Source: Bacteroidota bacterium
Lineage (GTDB): Bacteria; Bacteroidota; Bacteroidia; Flavobacteriales; Crocinitomicaceae
Assembly: GCA_029558435.1 (NCBI GenBank)
Contig: JAKQEZ010000010.1
Location: 1 to 32,627 of the forward strand
DNA: 32,627 bases
Reading direction: 5' to 3'
Shown here: piece by piece, positions 15,903-24,571 of the stretch
How the letters are laid out: each line of letters opens with the position of its first letter
Numbering within the stretch: the first letter of the stretch is position 1
Made by a program: the position numbers and the translations under genes
The notes under the pieces: model-generated
The model's database searches: none
What the model was told of the DNA's origin: nothing
Seen by the model: only the letters and a program-made list of their open reading frames with translations

Positions 15903-18884
15903 TTACTTCTTCTTTCTTTCCAAATAAAAACCTGCTCCCAATAATCCCAACAATAACAACGAACCTATCAATGCTACGGTGTTTAATTGGTGAAACAACG
16001 GTAAATCAAATTTCATTTCTATTTGATGTTTACCAGCAGGAATTTCAGCACCTCTCAATGCGTAATTCACTTTCACAATAGGTGTTTCTTTTCCGTCAAC
16101 CAATAATTTCCAACCTTCGTCGTAGTACATTTCAGAGAAAACCACCAATTGTTTGTCTTTTAAATCAGCAGTGTATTTTACATTATTTGGCAAATAACTT
16201 GTCATTTTCACAGTTCCTTCACCTGAATAAGTTTTAGACGAAAGTTTCTTAGCTTCACTCTCCAACATCACCGCTTCTTCTTTCAAATCAAATGTTTCTT
16301 TTACTTTGATTGAAGTTAATTGCAAGAACGATTTTTTGCCTTCTTCGGTATCAAAAACAGTTGGCATTACTAAATCCGTTTTTCCGTTTGCATCCATTAC
16401 AAAAGCCACTTCCATTCCTTCTTTCATACCGTTACTCAACGGAACAGTAATCGTGTCATTAGAGCCTTTTACCAAATATTGCAAACGTTCATTTCCTGTA
16501 ACTGTAGCGGATGGTGTTTCTTTTCCATTAACAAACAAGGTACCTACCCCTTTATTTTCAACGAAGAATTGAGTTCCCAACGCCAAAATTTCTTCGTTAG
16601 GCGAAGGGTATGTTCTCACTTTCTTAACCAACCAAGCATTTCCTGCGGCATTAGGATTCACACGTGCAACTGCACCTTGTTGATCTTGTTGAATAATGTA
16701 ACGCACGTTCAACATATCGAACACCGTATTATTCCCTTTAGCAATATGGAAATCAACCAAATTCTGGAAATTTCTCAATTTTGCTCCGTGGTAACCTCCA
16801 AGTCCTTTGTGAAAATACGAAGAACGGCTGCTGTTAAATCCACCCATTTGGTCAAAAACACGGTAGTTGCTATTGAAATTCAATGCAGAAAATTTAGCGG
16901 CATCTATCATATTGGTGCGTGTTTGCCCTGTATAACCAAGTTCTACAGCACTGGAATTAGCTTCTCTCCCCGCTTTTTCAATTTTAGCAGCTAAAGAAGG
17001 ATTGGTAGCCATTTCCATCTCCATAATTTGATAATCGCCCTCATTGGCAGCAACCGGATAAGCTGTTAAACCAGCATCTTCCCAATATTTGTAATTTCCA
17101 TTCACATCGGTTTGACTTCCCAAATAATCGTATGCAACAGGAATTAAATCAAACGCCGTTAATGCTACTAATGAAATACTTAAAATTATTGGGGTCATTG
17201 AAGTTGAAACAAATAAAAACAACACCAATCCAGTTAAAAATGCAAAAACGGTTGTGCGCATCCATGAATCCTTGTAAATCTGCATGCGGATAGTTTTCAA
17301 ATCATCAATACGTTCTTCGGATTGTTTCACTTGCATTGCCACAAACTCTTTTACTTGTTGTGCATTGTTAATATCCAATTGATAGTTACTCATCAAAACT
17401 GCTGGGTCCATCGATTTGATTTGAGAAGTAATTTGACCTTCCAATTGTGCTAATTGGTCCTTTTCTGCAGCACCTGAAAAGCTATCAATTGAACCTCCAA
17501 TAGAGCGCATTACAAAAGAAAAAACAACCAAACCTCCAAGCACAATCAATAATTTCTTTTTATTTGCCACATATTGTTCTTTGTTTTTAATAAAATCATC
17601 GATAAAGAACATGGCTAATGCCACAGCACATAATTCAACCAAAATTAAAATGATTGTAACGGTTCTAAACATGTTATATCCTGGTACATAATCAATAAAA
17701 AGATTGGTTAACACCATGAAATTTTTACCCCATGATAGTGCAATAGCAAGCAATGAAACCCCTAAAAACACCCATTTCATTTTAGATTTCCAGAAAAACA
17801 ATCCTAAAAAAGCCAAAACAAAAACCACCATACCAATGTAAACCGGTCCACTTGTAAACGGTTGATCTCCCCAATAAGCGCCATAATTGGCTACATCTTG
17901 TTTGGCTTGAGCAGATAAATCGGAATTTTCAATTGCGCTTTCAAATTGACTTCCTCCTAATTGAAAAGAACCTCCACCTTTAACATTTGGTGAAATCAAT
18001 GTGAATGTTTCGCCAATTCCATACGACCATTGTGTGATGTAATCTCTATCCAACCCCTCTGATTGATTGGTTGCCAAGGTTCCGTCTGGATTGATGGTTA
18101 CATCGTTTTTACCACGAATGGTATGTTTGGCATAATCGTTTGTAAGAATAAGGTTGCCAGAGTTAATCAAAGCAGCTAATAAAAAGACACTTATTAATGC
18201 AGCTGATTTAATAATAAAACTTTTTAACTCCTTTTCTTTCAATGCTTTCACAAGGAAATAGATACCCAATCCTACCAATAAAAATGCTAAATAATAGGTT
18301 ACTTGAACATGGTTACTGGCGAGCTCAAAGGCCATAAACAATCCTGCAAGAGCCAACATCCACAACGATAGTTTTTTATCTTTATAAAAACGAATGAATG
18401 CACCTAACACTGGTGCCATAAATGCCGTTGCCATTGCTTTTGAATTGTGCCCAGCTTGAATAACAATGATTTCATAACTTGCGAATGCCATTGCAATTGC
18501 GCCAAACAAACCAACCAAAGGATTCATTCCCAACAACATTGCAAAAATGTAAAAACCTAGCATGTGCATAAAAATGATGTCCACAGGTCTGCCAAAAGTA
18601 GTTGTGTAATAAGTATTTAACACTTTTCCTATCCAGTTTCCAGAGTAGATAACCGAAATCTGCATGGTTGGCATCCCTGCAAACATAGAGTTAGTCCACA
18701 AAGCTTCTTTATCAAATAATTTTCTAAATTCATTTGTTTCATGAGCCATTCCATGATATTGAACAATATCGTGTTGTTTGATGCCATATCCTTCTGTAAC
18801 AGGTTTGCAATAAATGAGCGTAACAATATACATAATGGCAATTGCCGCAAAATGGATCCAGTTTTTTTGAAAAAATGCTTTCAT
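15903..18884 (-). CDS. YfhO-like multi-spanning membrane protein
   Basis: This 993-aa protein starts at ATG 18884; a TTG three codons earlier is less likely. The N-terminal 600 residues hold about a dozen transmembrane helices with large loops, followed by a soluble extracytoplasmic region (about 600-960) and a last helix before the basic end LERKKK. This layout and the C-terminal segment SEMYYDEGWKLLVDGKETPI match the YfhO family. YfhO proteins are GT-C-like enzymes thought to use lipid-linked sugars to modify cell-surface polymers; the acceptor here is unknown. It follows the sigma-54 activator gene by 12 bp on the same strand. Confidence 0.88.
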   Translation of the reverse strand: MKAFFQKNWIHFAAIAIMYIVTLIYCKPVTEGYGIKQHDIVQYHGMAHETNEFRKLFDKEALWTNSMFAGMPTMQISVIYSGNWIGKVLNTYYTTTFGRPVDIIFMHMLGFYIFAMLLGMNPLVGLFGAIAMAFASYEIIVIQAGHNSKAMATAFMAPVLGAFIRFYKDKKLSLWMLALAGLFMAFELASNHVQVTYYLAFLLVGLGIYFLVKALKEKELKSFIIKSAALISVFLLAALINSGNLILTNDYAKHTIRGKNDVTINPDGTLATNQSEGLDRDYITQWSYGIGETFTLISPNVKGGGSFQLGGSQFESAIENSDLSAQAKQDVANYGAYWGDQPFTSGPVYIGMVVFVLAFLGLFFWKSKMKWVFLGVSLLAIALSWGKNFMVLTNLFIDYVPGYNMFRTVTIILILVELCAVALAMFFIDDFIKNKEQYVANKKKLLIVLGGLVVFSFVMRSIGGSIDSFSGAAEKDQLAQLEGQITSQIKSMDPAVLMSNYQLDINNAQQVKEFVAMQVKQSEERIDDLKTIRMQIYKDSWMRTTVFAFLTGLVLFLFVSTSMTPIILSISLVALTAFDLIPVAYDYLGSQTDVNGNYKYWEDAGLTAYPVAANEGDYQIMEMEMATNPSLAAKIEKAGREANSSAVELGYTGQTRTNMIDAAKFSALNFNSNYRVFDQMGGFNSSRSSYFHKGLGGYHGAKLRNFQNLVDFHIAKGNNTVFDMLNVRYIIQQDQQGAVARVNPNAAGNAWLVKKVRTYPSPNEEILALGTQFFVENKGVGTLFVNGKETPSATVTGNERLQYLVKGSNDTITVPLSNGMKEGMEVAFVMDANGKTDLVMPTVFDTEEGKKSFLQLTSIKVKETFDLKEEAVMLESEAKKLSSKTYSGEGTVKMTSYLPNNVKYTADLKDKQLVVFSEMYYDEGWKLLVDGKETPIVKVNYALRGAEIPAGKHQIEMKFDLPLFHQLNTVALIGSLLLLGLLGAGFYLERKKK

Positions 18885-18896
18885 AGTATTCAAGTC

Positions 18897-20075
18897 TTAA
18901 TTTTTTATAGCTTTAGGATTTGCAAATAATTTTACGTCTTCGGCACTGATAGTGTTGTCGCATAAAATAACCAAACGTTCCACAATATTGCGCAACTCGC
19001 GAATATTCCCTGTCCAATCGGTGTTTTTTAATGCTTCCAATGCATCTTTTGAAAAGTTTTTACGCTGAATTCCGTGCTCACCACATACCATCGTTAAAAA
19101 ATGCTCTGCTAAAACAGGAATATCGTCTCGTCTATCGTTGAGTGATGGAACGTGAATTAAAATAACCGCCAAACGGTGGTATAAATCTTCTCTAAAACGT
19201 CCTTCTTCAATTTCTTTACGTAAATCTTTGTTGGTTGCAGCAACAACACGGGTGTTAATTTTAATATCTTTTTCGCCACCTACACGCTGAATGGTGTTTT
19301 CTTGTAATGCACGCAATACTTTTGCTTGTGCCGATGCCGACATATCACCAATTTCATCTAAAAACAAAGTACCGCCTTCGGCCAATTCAAATTTTCCTTT
19401 CTTTTGTTTTATGGCAGAGGTAAAGGCTCCTTTTTCATGACCAAATAATTCGCTTTCAATCAATTCGGAAGGAATTGCAGCGCAGTTTACTTCGATAAAT
19501 GGAAAATCTTTACGGTTGGATTGATCGTGCAATGAACGCGCCACCAATTCTTTTCCAGTACCATTTCCACCTGTTATCAAAACACGAGCATCGGATGGAG
19601 CAACTTTTTCAATCATTGCCTTGATTTGCATAATTTCAGCCGATTCTCCAATGATAGATGTGCCTTTAAAACGTTGAACGGTTTTCTTTAGTACTTTTTT
19701 CTCTTCAACCAAGGCTGTTTTATCAGAAGCATTGCGAACTGTTACCAAAATACGGTTCAAATCCAACGGTTTTTCAATAAAATCAAAAGCACCTTTTTTC
19801 AATGCTTGAACAGCTGTTTCAATGGTTCCGTGCCCACTAATCATAATAACCGGCGTTTCAACAGAAGCTTCTTGGAGTGCATCCAAAACTTCCATTCCAT
19901 CCATGTTGGGCATTTTTATATCGCAAAAAATGATGTCAAAAACTTCAGATGTTGCTTTTTCAACTCCTTGTTTGCCATCTTCGGCTTCATCAACTTCAAA
20001 ATTTTCAAATTCTAAAATTTCACGCAATGCTCTTCGAATTGCGCGTTCATCATCAATGATTAATATTTTGCTCAT
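18897..20075 (-). CDS. Sigma-54 activator (NtrC family) lacking a DNA-binding domain
   Basis: This 392-aa protein has a receiver domain (D52 phospho-acceptor, K102) and an AAA+ sigma-54 activation domain: Walker A GGNGTGKE (169-176), the sigma-54 contact loop FGHEKGAFTSA with GAFTSA for the usual GAFTGA (216-221), and Walker B GTLFLDEIGDM (235-245). The arginine finger follows at RFREDLYHRL and the sensor II motif at GNIRELRN. It ends about 28 residues after this, at FANPKAIKN; no Fis-type helix-turn-helix is present, whereas NtrC is about 470 residues. It may act without binding DNA itself. It probably forms an operon with YfhO; its sensor kinase is not in the window. Confidence 0.9.
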   Translation of the reverse strand: MSKILIIDDERAIRRALREILEFENFEVDEAEDGKQGVEKATSEVFDIIFCDIKMPNMDGMEVLDALQEASVETPVIMISGHGTIETAVQALKKGAFDFIEKPLDLNRILVTVRNASDKTALVEEKKVLKKTVQRFKGTSIIGESAEIMQIKAMIEKVAPSDARVLITGGNGTGKELVARSLHDQSNRKDFPFIEVNCAAIPSELIESELFGHEKGAFTSAIKQKKGKFELAEGGTLFLDEIGDMSASAQAKVLRALQENTIQRVGGEKDIKINTRVVAATNKDLRKEIEEGRFREDLYHRLAVILIHVPSLNDRRDDIPVLAEHFLTMVCGEHGIQRKNFSKDALEALKNTDWTGNIRELRNIVERLVILCDNTISAEDVKLFANPKAIKN

Positions 20076-20137
20076 TTAACTTTGTTTGGTGTAAATATAA
20101 TAAGAAGCAATTTATTCCAATTATTCTTCCTAAAAAA

Positions 20138-20803
20138 CTAATTATTGAAATACTTAATTGAATACACTTTTTGTTTGCAATACAATTGAATGTAATACAA
20201 TGTATTTTTCTTTAAGTCTTTAATTGTGTAGGAATTACAATTATTTAATTCATCAATAACTCTACCCGATTCATCGTAAATTAAAACACTATTTTCCAGG
20301 TCATTTTCTATTGTCAAAACCCCATTTTTAATCGAATAAGGCAATGTAATATCTGATTTTTCTACCGATAAATTATCCGTTACATGAAAAATATAGTGAA
20401 TTGTATCTTTGTAATTGGTGTTGGGGTCAGAAATTTCAAATGCAGCCGTACCAATTCCAGGTGTATTGTTCAAGGTTGCGCCAATAATTAATTTTTGCGG
20501 AAATTCTTCTGTGGGAAACAAGGTGAAATTAGCTTCATCTCCATCGTTTACAGGTGTATGATTAACCGTTTGGTCATCAAAATTTATAACCCATTGCGGT
20601 GGAATTTGAGAAAAAATAGCTTTCCATTTTAGGGTAACATCTGTAGCAGAATTGGAGAAAATTTCAATGTACCAATGAGCAGGCGATTGGTTAACCGTTT
20701 TCACCAAAGTTGTTGATGTATTGTTGAAATAAAACACTTGTGAATGGGTAGTAAAATGCATTGAAAACCCCAAAAACAATAGTAAAAAAGCACGATTCAT
20801 CAT
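20138..20803 (-). CDS. Secreted protein with T9SS-like C-terminal sorting domain
   Basis: This 221-aa protein has a signal peptide (RAFLLLFLGFSMHFTTHSQ) and a beta-rich N-terminal domain of unknown type. The C-terminal 75 residues resemble a type A sorting domain: SVEKSDITLPYSIKNGVLTI, then VLIYDESGRVI and a final KQKVYSIKYF. Such tails direct export by the type IX secretion system and usually removal at the surface. The first two codons are both ATG, so the start may be 20803 or 20800. No operon partner; the gene is followed by the sigma-54 activator after 62 bp on the same strand. Confidence 0.7.
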   Translation of the reverse strand: MMNRAFLLLFLGFSMHFTTHSQVFYFNNTSTTLVKTVNQSPAHWYIEIFSNSATDVTLKWKAIFSQIPPQWVINFDDQTVNHTPVNDGDEANFTLFPTEEFPQKLIIGATLNNTPGIGTAAFEISDPNTNYKDTIHYIFHVTDNLSVEKSDITLPYSIKNGVLTIENDLENSVLIYDESGRVIDELNNCNSYTIKDLKKNTLYYIQLYCKQKVYSIKYFNN

Positions 20804-20840
20804 ACCGATTTAAAATAAATTTGTCTAAAGATAAGTTATT

Positions 20841-20872
20841 TTTGCTTTTATAGGTGATTAGCACTAATTTTG
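20841..20872 (+). promoter_or_regulatory. Bacteroidota promoter of dxs
   Basis: TTTG (20841-20844), 20-bp spacer and TAATTTTG (20865-20872) match the consensus. The TTG start codon at 20889 lies 16 bp after the box, so the leader would be about 10 nt. Confidence 0.65.
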
Positions 20873-20888
20873 TGCAAATTTTATAGCG

Positions 20889-22688
20889 TTGCAAAGCAAT
20901 ACCAATTATCTAGAAAACATCAACTTTCCTTCTGATTTAAGAGGGCAATTTACTATTGATGACTTACCAGCTATTTCGGCCGAAATTCGTCAATACATTA
21001 TTGATGTGATTTCGGAAATTGGCAACAGTCATTTTAGCTCTAGTTTGGGGGCTGTTGAACTAGCTGTTGCGCTTCATTTTGTCTATAACACACCTACAGA
21101 TCAAATCATTTGGGATACTGGACATCAGGCGTATGCGCATAAAATTTTAACCGGAAGAAAAGCACAATTTCGTACCAATCGTTTAAAAGGCGGGATTTCG
21201 GGTTTTCCAAAAATTACAGAAAGTGAATACGATAGTTTTGGCGTTGGACACTCCTCTACTTCCATTTCTGCAGCTTTGGGAATGGCTGTTGCAGCAACCA
21301 TCAAAAACGATTCCAAAACCTGCCACATTGCCGTAATTGGCGATGGTGCATTGAGTGCTGGTTTGGCTTTTGAAGGCTTGAATAATATTGCTAGTCACCC
21401 AGATGCTAATTTATTGATTATTGTGAACGATAATAATCAATCCATCGATGCTAGTGTTGGAGCATTAAAAGAAATGCTAAATAATTTAGCAATTAATTCA
21501 ACATCAGGCAATAACAACAATTTATTTAAAGCTTTACTTTTAAATTATTTTGGACCAATTAATGGGAATGACAGTGTTGCTTTGGTGCATAAATTACAAG
21601 AGCTAAAAACTGTGAAAGGTCCCAAAATTTTACACTGTGTAACACAAAAAGGCAGTGGATACAAGCATGCTGAACAAGGCAATCCTACCCTTTGGCATGC
21701 TCCAGGAAAATTTGATAAAAACACGGGTGAAATAATCGTTTCTAACGCACATACACCTGCAAAATACCAAGATGTTTTTGGTGAAACAATTATAGAATTA
21801 GCGCAATTAAATTCAAATATAGTTGGTGTAACACCAGCAATGGCTTCGGGTTCATCGTTAGATAAGATGATGCAGAAATTTCCTGAACGCACGTTTGATG
21901 TGGGAATTGCAGAGCAACATGCGGTAACATTTTCGGCAGGATTAGCAAAGAGTGGTTTGTTGCCTTTTTGTTGCATCTACTCTACTTTTTTACAACGTGC
22001 CTATGATCAAGTGATTCACGATGTATTGTTGCAAAATTTAAAAGTTGTTTTTTGCATAGACAGAGCGGGATTGGTTGGTGCTGATGGGGCAACACACCAC
22101 GGTATTTTTGACCTTGCATACTTAAGAATTTTGCCCAACATTATTATTGCTGCACCGATGAATGAAAGTGAATTGAGAAATTTACTTTATACAGCTCACT
22201 TGGCTGCGTATGAAGGTGCTTTTGCTATTCGCTATCCGCGCGGAAAAGGCGTTTTAGCGGAATGGAAACAGGAATTTGAAACAATTGAAATCGGTAAAGG
22301 TAGGTTGTTAACTCCTGGCAACGATTTGGCGGTGTTATCAATCGGGCATGTTGGAAATATTGTTCAAAACACACTGAAAAACGTTCAAAATTGTTCAGTA
22401 GCGCATTACGATATGCGTTTTGCGAAGCCGTTAGACGAAGTGTTATTACACGAAATCTTTAAAAAATTCACTAAAATCATAACAATAGAAGATGGTTGTG
22501 TAACAGGAGGATTTGGTAGTGCTGTTTTAGAATTTATGAATAAACACAACTACTCTTCAAAGATTGAATGTTTAGGTATTCCAGACTATTTTATAAATCA
22601 TGGAACCCAAGAAGAACTCTATCGAGAGTGTGGGTTTGACGAAACATCTTTGTTGCAAAAAATATACACATTACAACAATTGAGATAA
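20889..22688 (+). CDS. dxs: 1-deoxy-D-xylulose-5-phosphate synthase, TTG start
   Basis: This 599-aa enzyme makes 1-deoxyxylulose 5-phosphate from pyruvate and glyceraldehyde 3-phosphate, the first step of the non-mevalonate isoprenoid pathway, using thiamine diphosphate. Key segments are SHFSSSLGAVEL (47-58), DTGHQAY (76-82), GDGALSAG (151-158, thiamine/Mg) with NDNNQSI (180-186), and DVGIAEQHAVTF in the second domain. No ATG precedes the conserved NINFPSDLRG start; the frame closes with TAA at 20865, so TTG at 20889 is the only usual start. At 599 aa it is slightly shorter than most DXS proteins, with every domain present. Confidence 0.93.
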   Translation: MQSNTNYLENINFPSDLRGQFTIDDLPAISAEIRQYIIDVISEIGNSHFSSSLGAVELAVALHFVYNTPTDQIIWDTGHQAYAHKILTGRKAQFRTNRLKGGISGFPKITESEYDSFGVGHSSTSISAALGMAVAATIKNDSKTCHIAVIGDGALSAGLAFEGLNNIASHPDANLLIIVNDNNQSIDASVGALKEMLNNLAINSTSGNNNNLFKALLLNYFGPINGNDSVALVHKLQELKTVKGPKILHCVTQKGSGYKHAEQGNPTLWHAPGKFDKNTGEIIVSNAHTPAKYQDVFGETIIELAQLNSNIVGVTPAMASGSSLDKMMQKFPERTFDVGIAEQHAVTFSAGLAKSGLLPFCCIYSTFLQRAYDQVIHDVLLQNLKVVFCIDRAGLVGADGATHHGIFDLAYLRILPNIIIAAPMNESELRNLLYTAHLAAYEGAFAIRYPRGKGVLAEWKQEFETIEIGKGRLLTPGNDLAVLSIGHVGNIVQNTLKNVQNCSVAHYDMRFAKPLDEVLLHEIFKKFTKIITIEDGCVTGGFGSAVLEFMNKHNYSSKIECLGIPDYFINHGTQEELYRECGFDETSLLQKIYTLQQLR

Positions 22689-22832
22689 ACAACACATAAA
22701 ACCTATTCACAAAAAATTTTTAATAAATAATTCTTGAAATAAGTTTTTATATCTAATGTTTTTTACTAATTTTATAATCTAAATAAATTTAACCACGCAT
22801 TAATTAAACTAATTGAAAGGACTATATAACTT

Positions 22833-24563
22833 ATGAAATACATACTTTTTTTACTAAGTTTAGCATTTATCATAGGCTGTTCACCGAAAAACAAATCGGA
22901 ATTAAGTGGAGGCGAAATCCGCATGTGCATCGACTCTGAGCCATTAACGCATATTTCCTATGAAGTTTCAGATTACTATTCATCCGTTGTATTTGGGCAA
23001 GTAATGGAAGGATTGGTGAGTATGGATCCTGAAAACTTTAAAATAACTCCTCAAATTGCAAAATCATGGGAAATAAATGATGATGGTACAATTTATACGT
23101 TTGATATTCACCCAGATGTTTATTTTCACGAGCATTCTGTTTTCTCCAGTAAAAGTGATCGTTTATTAAAAATTTCAGACATCATTAAAACGTTTGAGGC
23201 TATTTGTTCACCCAATTCAAAAAATCAACCAACAGTTGCTTATAGTTTTATTCTAAAAGACAACTTACTGGGTGCTAAAGAGTTTTTTGAGAAAAAATCA
23301 AAAACCATAAAAGGAATTAAGGAAGAGAATGGCAAATTGGTGATAGAACTTATTCATAAGGACGATAACTTCCTAAATAAATTATCACAAATTCATTTAG
23401 CTATTCAGTCAGAAAAAATTATCAATGCTAATGCTGTGTCAGACATAGTTGGAACAGGACCATTTCGTTATTTTAAATACAACAATGGTGAACCTCCTTC
23501 AATTGTTTTAGCAAAAAATGAAGATTATTATGAAGTAGATGAACAAGGAAAACAGCTTCCTTATTTAGATTCTATCCGCTTTTTCATTCAAAATAGAAAA
23601 TTGGAGCAATTGGATATGTTTGAAAACAAAGAAATTGATTTGATTTTAGAATTGCCAACAAGCAAAATTACTAAAATGATTGAAGGCCGTTTGTCTGATT
23701 TCAATTCAACTCCTCCAAAACTATTATTATTTAGAAACCCTTCGCTCAATACACATTACATTAATTTCAATATGAAAGATCCTCGTTTTAATGACGCGCG
23801 TGTTAGAAAAGCATTTATCTATGCTTTTAATAAAGAACGAATGGGGCGAGAAGTATTGAAAAATCAGTTCAATGAATTGGGTTATTATGGAATTGTTCCT
23901 CCTGTTTCTTCTGTATTTAAAGGTTACGATTTTGAAGCAATTAAAAAACAAGGATACGAATACAATCCTGAATTAGCTAAAAAACTATTGGCAGAAGCTG
24001 GATATCCTAATGGCAAAGGATTTGGGAGTGTTAATTTAAGATACAGTATTGGCGATATTAATTCAGCAGTTGCTGATGAATTCTCACAACAAATTTTTCA
24101 AGTCTTGGGCATTAATGTCAATATTGACGGTTCTTCTTTTGAACAACTTAATGAAGATGCAATCAATGGAAATGGTGAGTTGTTTAAAAGTAGCTGGATT
24201 GCTGATTATCCAAAACCAGAAAATTTCCTCACTAGTTTTATTACTTCCAATATACCAACTGCTGAAAACAGATCGGGAATGAACTACTCAAAATACAGTA
24301 ATCCAACATACGACAAATTGATAGAGGAAGGAAATAAAGAATCAAATATTGGGAAGAAATTGAGTTTGTTTAACAAGGCAGAAATAGAATTACTCAAAAA
24401 CCCTCCGTTCATGTCGCTATGGTACAATGGCGATATAGAAATAACCTATTCTTATGTTCGTAATTTACACTTTAATTCTTTAAGTTATTTTAAATTTAAA
24501 AAGGTATATTTGAAGCCTTGGACTGCAGAAGAGTACCAAAAAGAAATTACGAATAAGAAATAA
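22833..24563 (+). CDS. ABC transporter substrate-binding lipoprotein, peptide family 5
   Basis: This 576-aa protein starts with a lipoprotein signal peptide and lipobox IIGC, so Cys16 should be acylated. The SBP_bac_5 fold follows, with MEGLVSMDPENFKITPQIAKSWEIN, VGTGPFRYFKY and ARVRKAFIYAFNKERM, as in OppA/DppA-type peptide-binding proteins. It would bind peptides or other small solutes at the outer or inner membrane surface. No permease or ATPase gene is next to it; the next gene, 8 bp downstream on the same strand, is a TonB-dependent receptor. The preceding 144-bp gap has no clear TAnnTTTG box. Confidence 0.88.
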   Translation: MKYILFLLSLAFIIGCSPKNKSELSGGEIRMCIDSEPLTHISYEVSDYYSSVVFGQVMEGLVSMDPENFKITPQIAKSWEINDDGTIYTFDIHPDVYFHEHSVFSSKSDRLLKISDIIKTFEAICSPNSKNQPTVAYSFILKDNLLGAKEFFEKKSKTIKGIKEENGKLVIELIHKDDNFLNKLSQIHLAIQSEKIINANAVSDIVGTGPFRYFKYNNGEPPSIVLAKNEDYYEVDEQGKQLPYLDSIRFFIQNRKLEQLDMFENKEIDLILELPTSKITKMIEGRLSDFNSTPPKLLLFRNPSLNTHYINFNMKDPRFNDARVRKAFIYAFNKERMGREVLKNQFNELGYYGIVPPVSSVFKGYDFEAIKKQGYEYNPELAKKLLAEAGYPNGKGFGSVNLRYSIGDINSAVADEFSQQIFQVLGINVNIDGSSFEQLNEDAINGNGELFKSSWIADYPKPENFLTSFITSNIPTAENRSGMNYSKYSNPTYDKLIEEGNKESNIGKKLSLFNKAEIELLKNPPFMSLWYNGDIEITYSYVRNLHFNSLSYFKFKKVYLKPWTAEEYQKEITNKK

Positions 24564-24571
24564 AGTAAACT

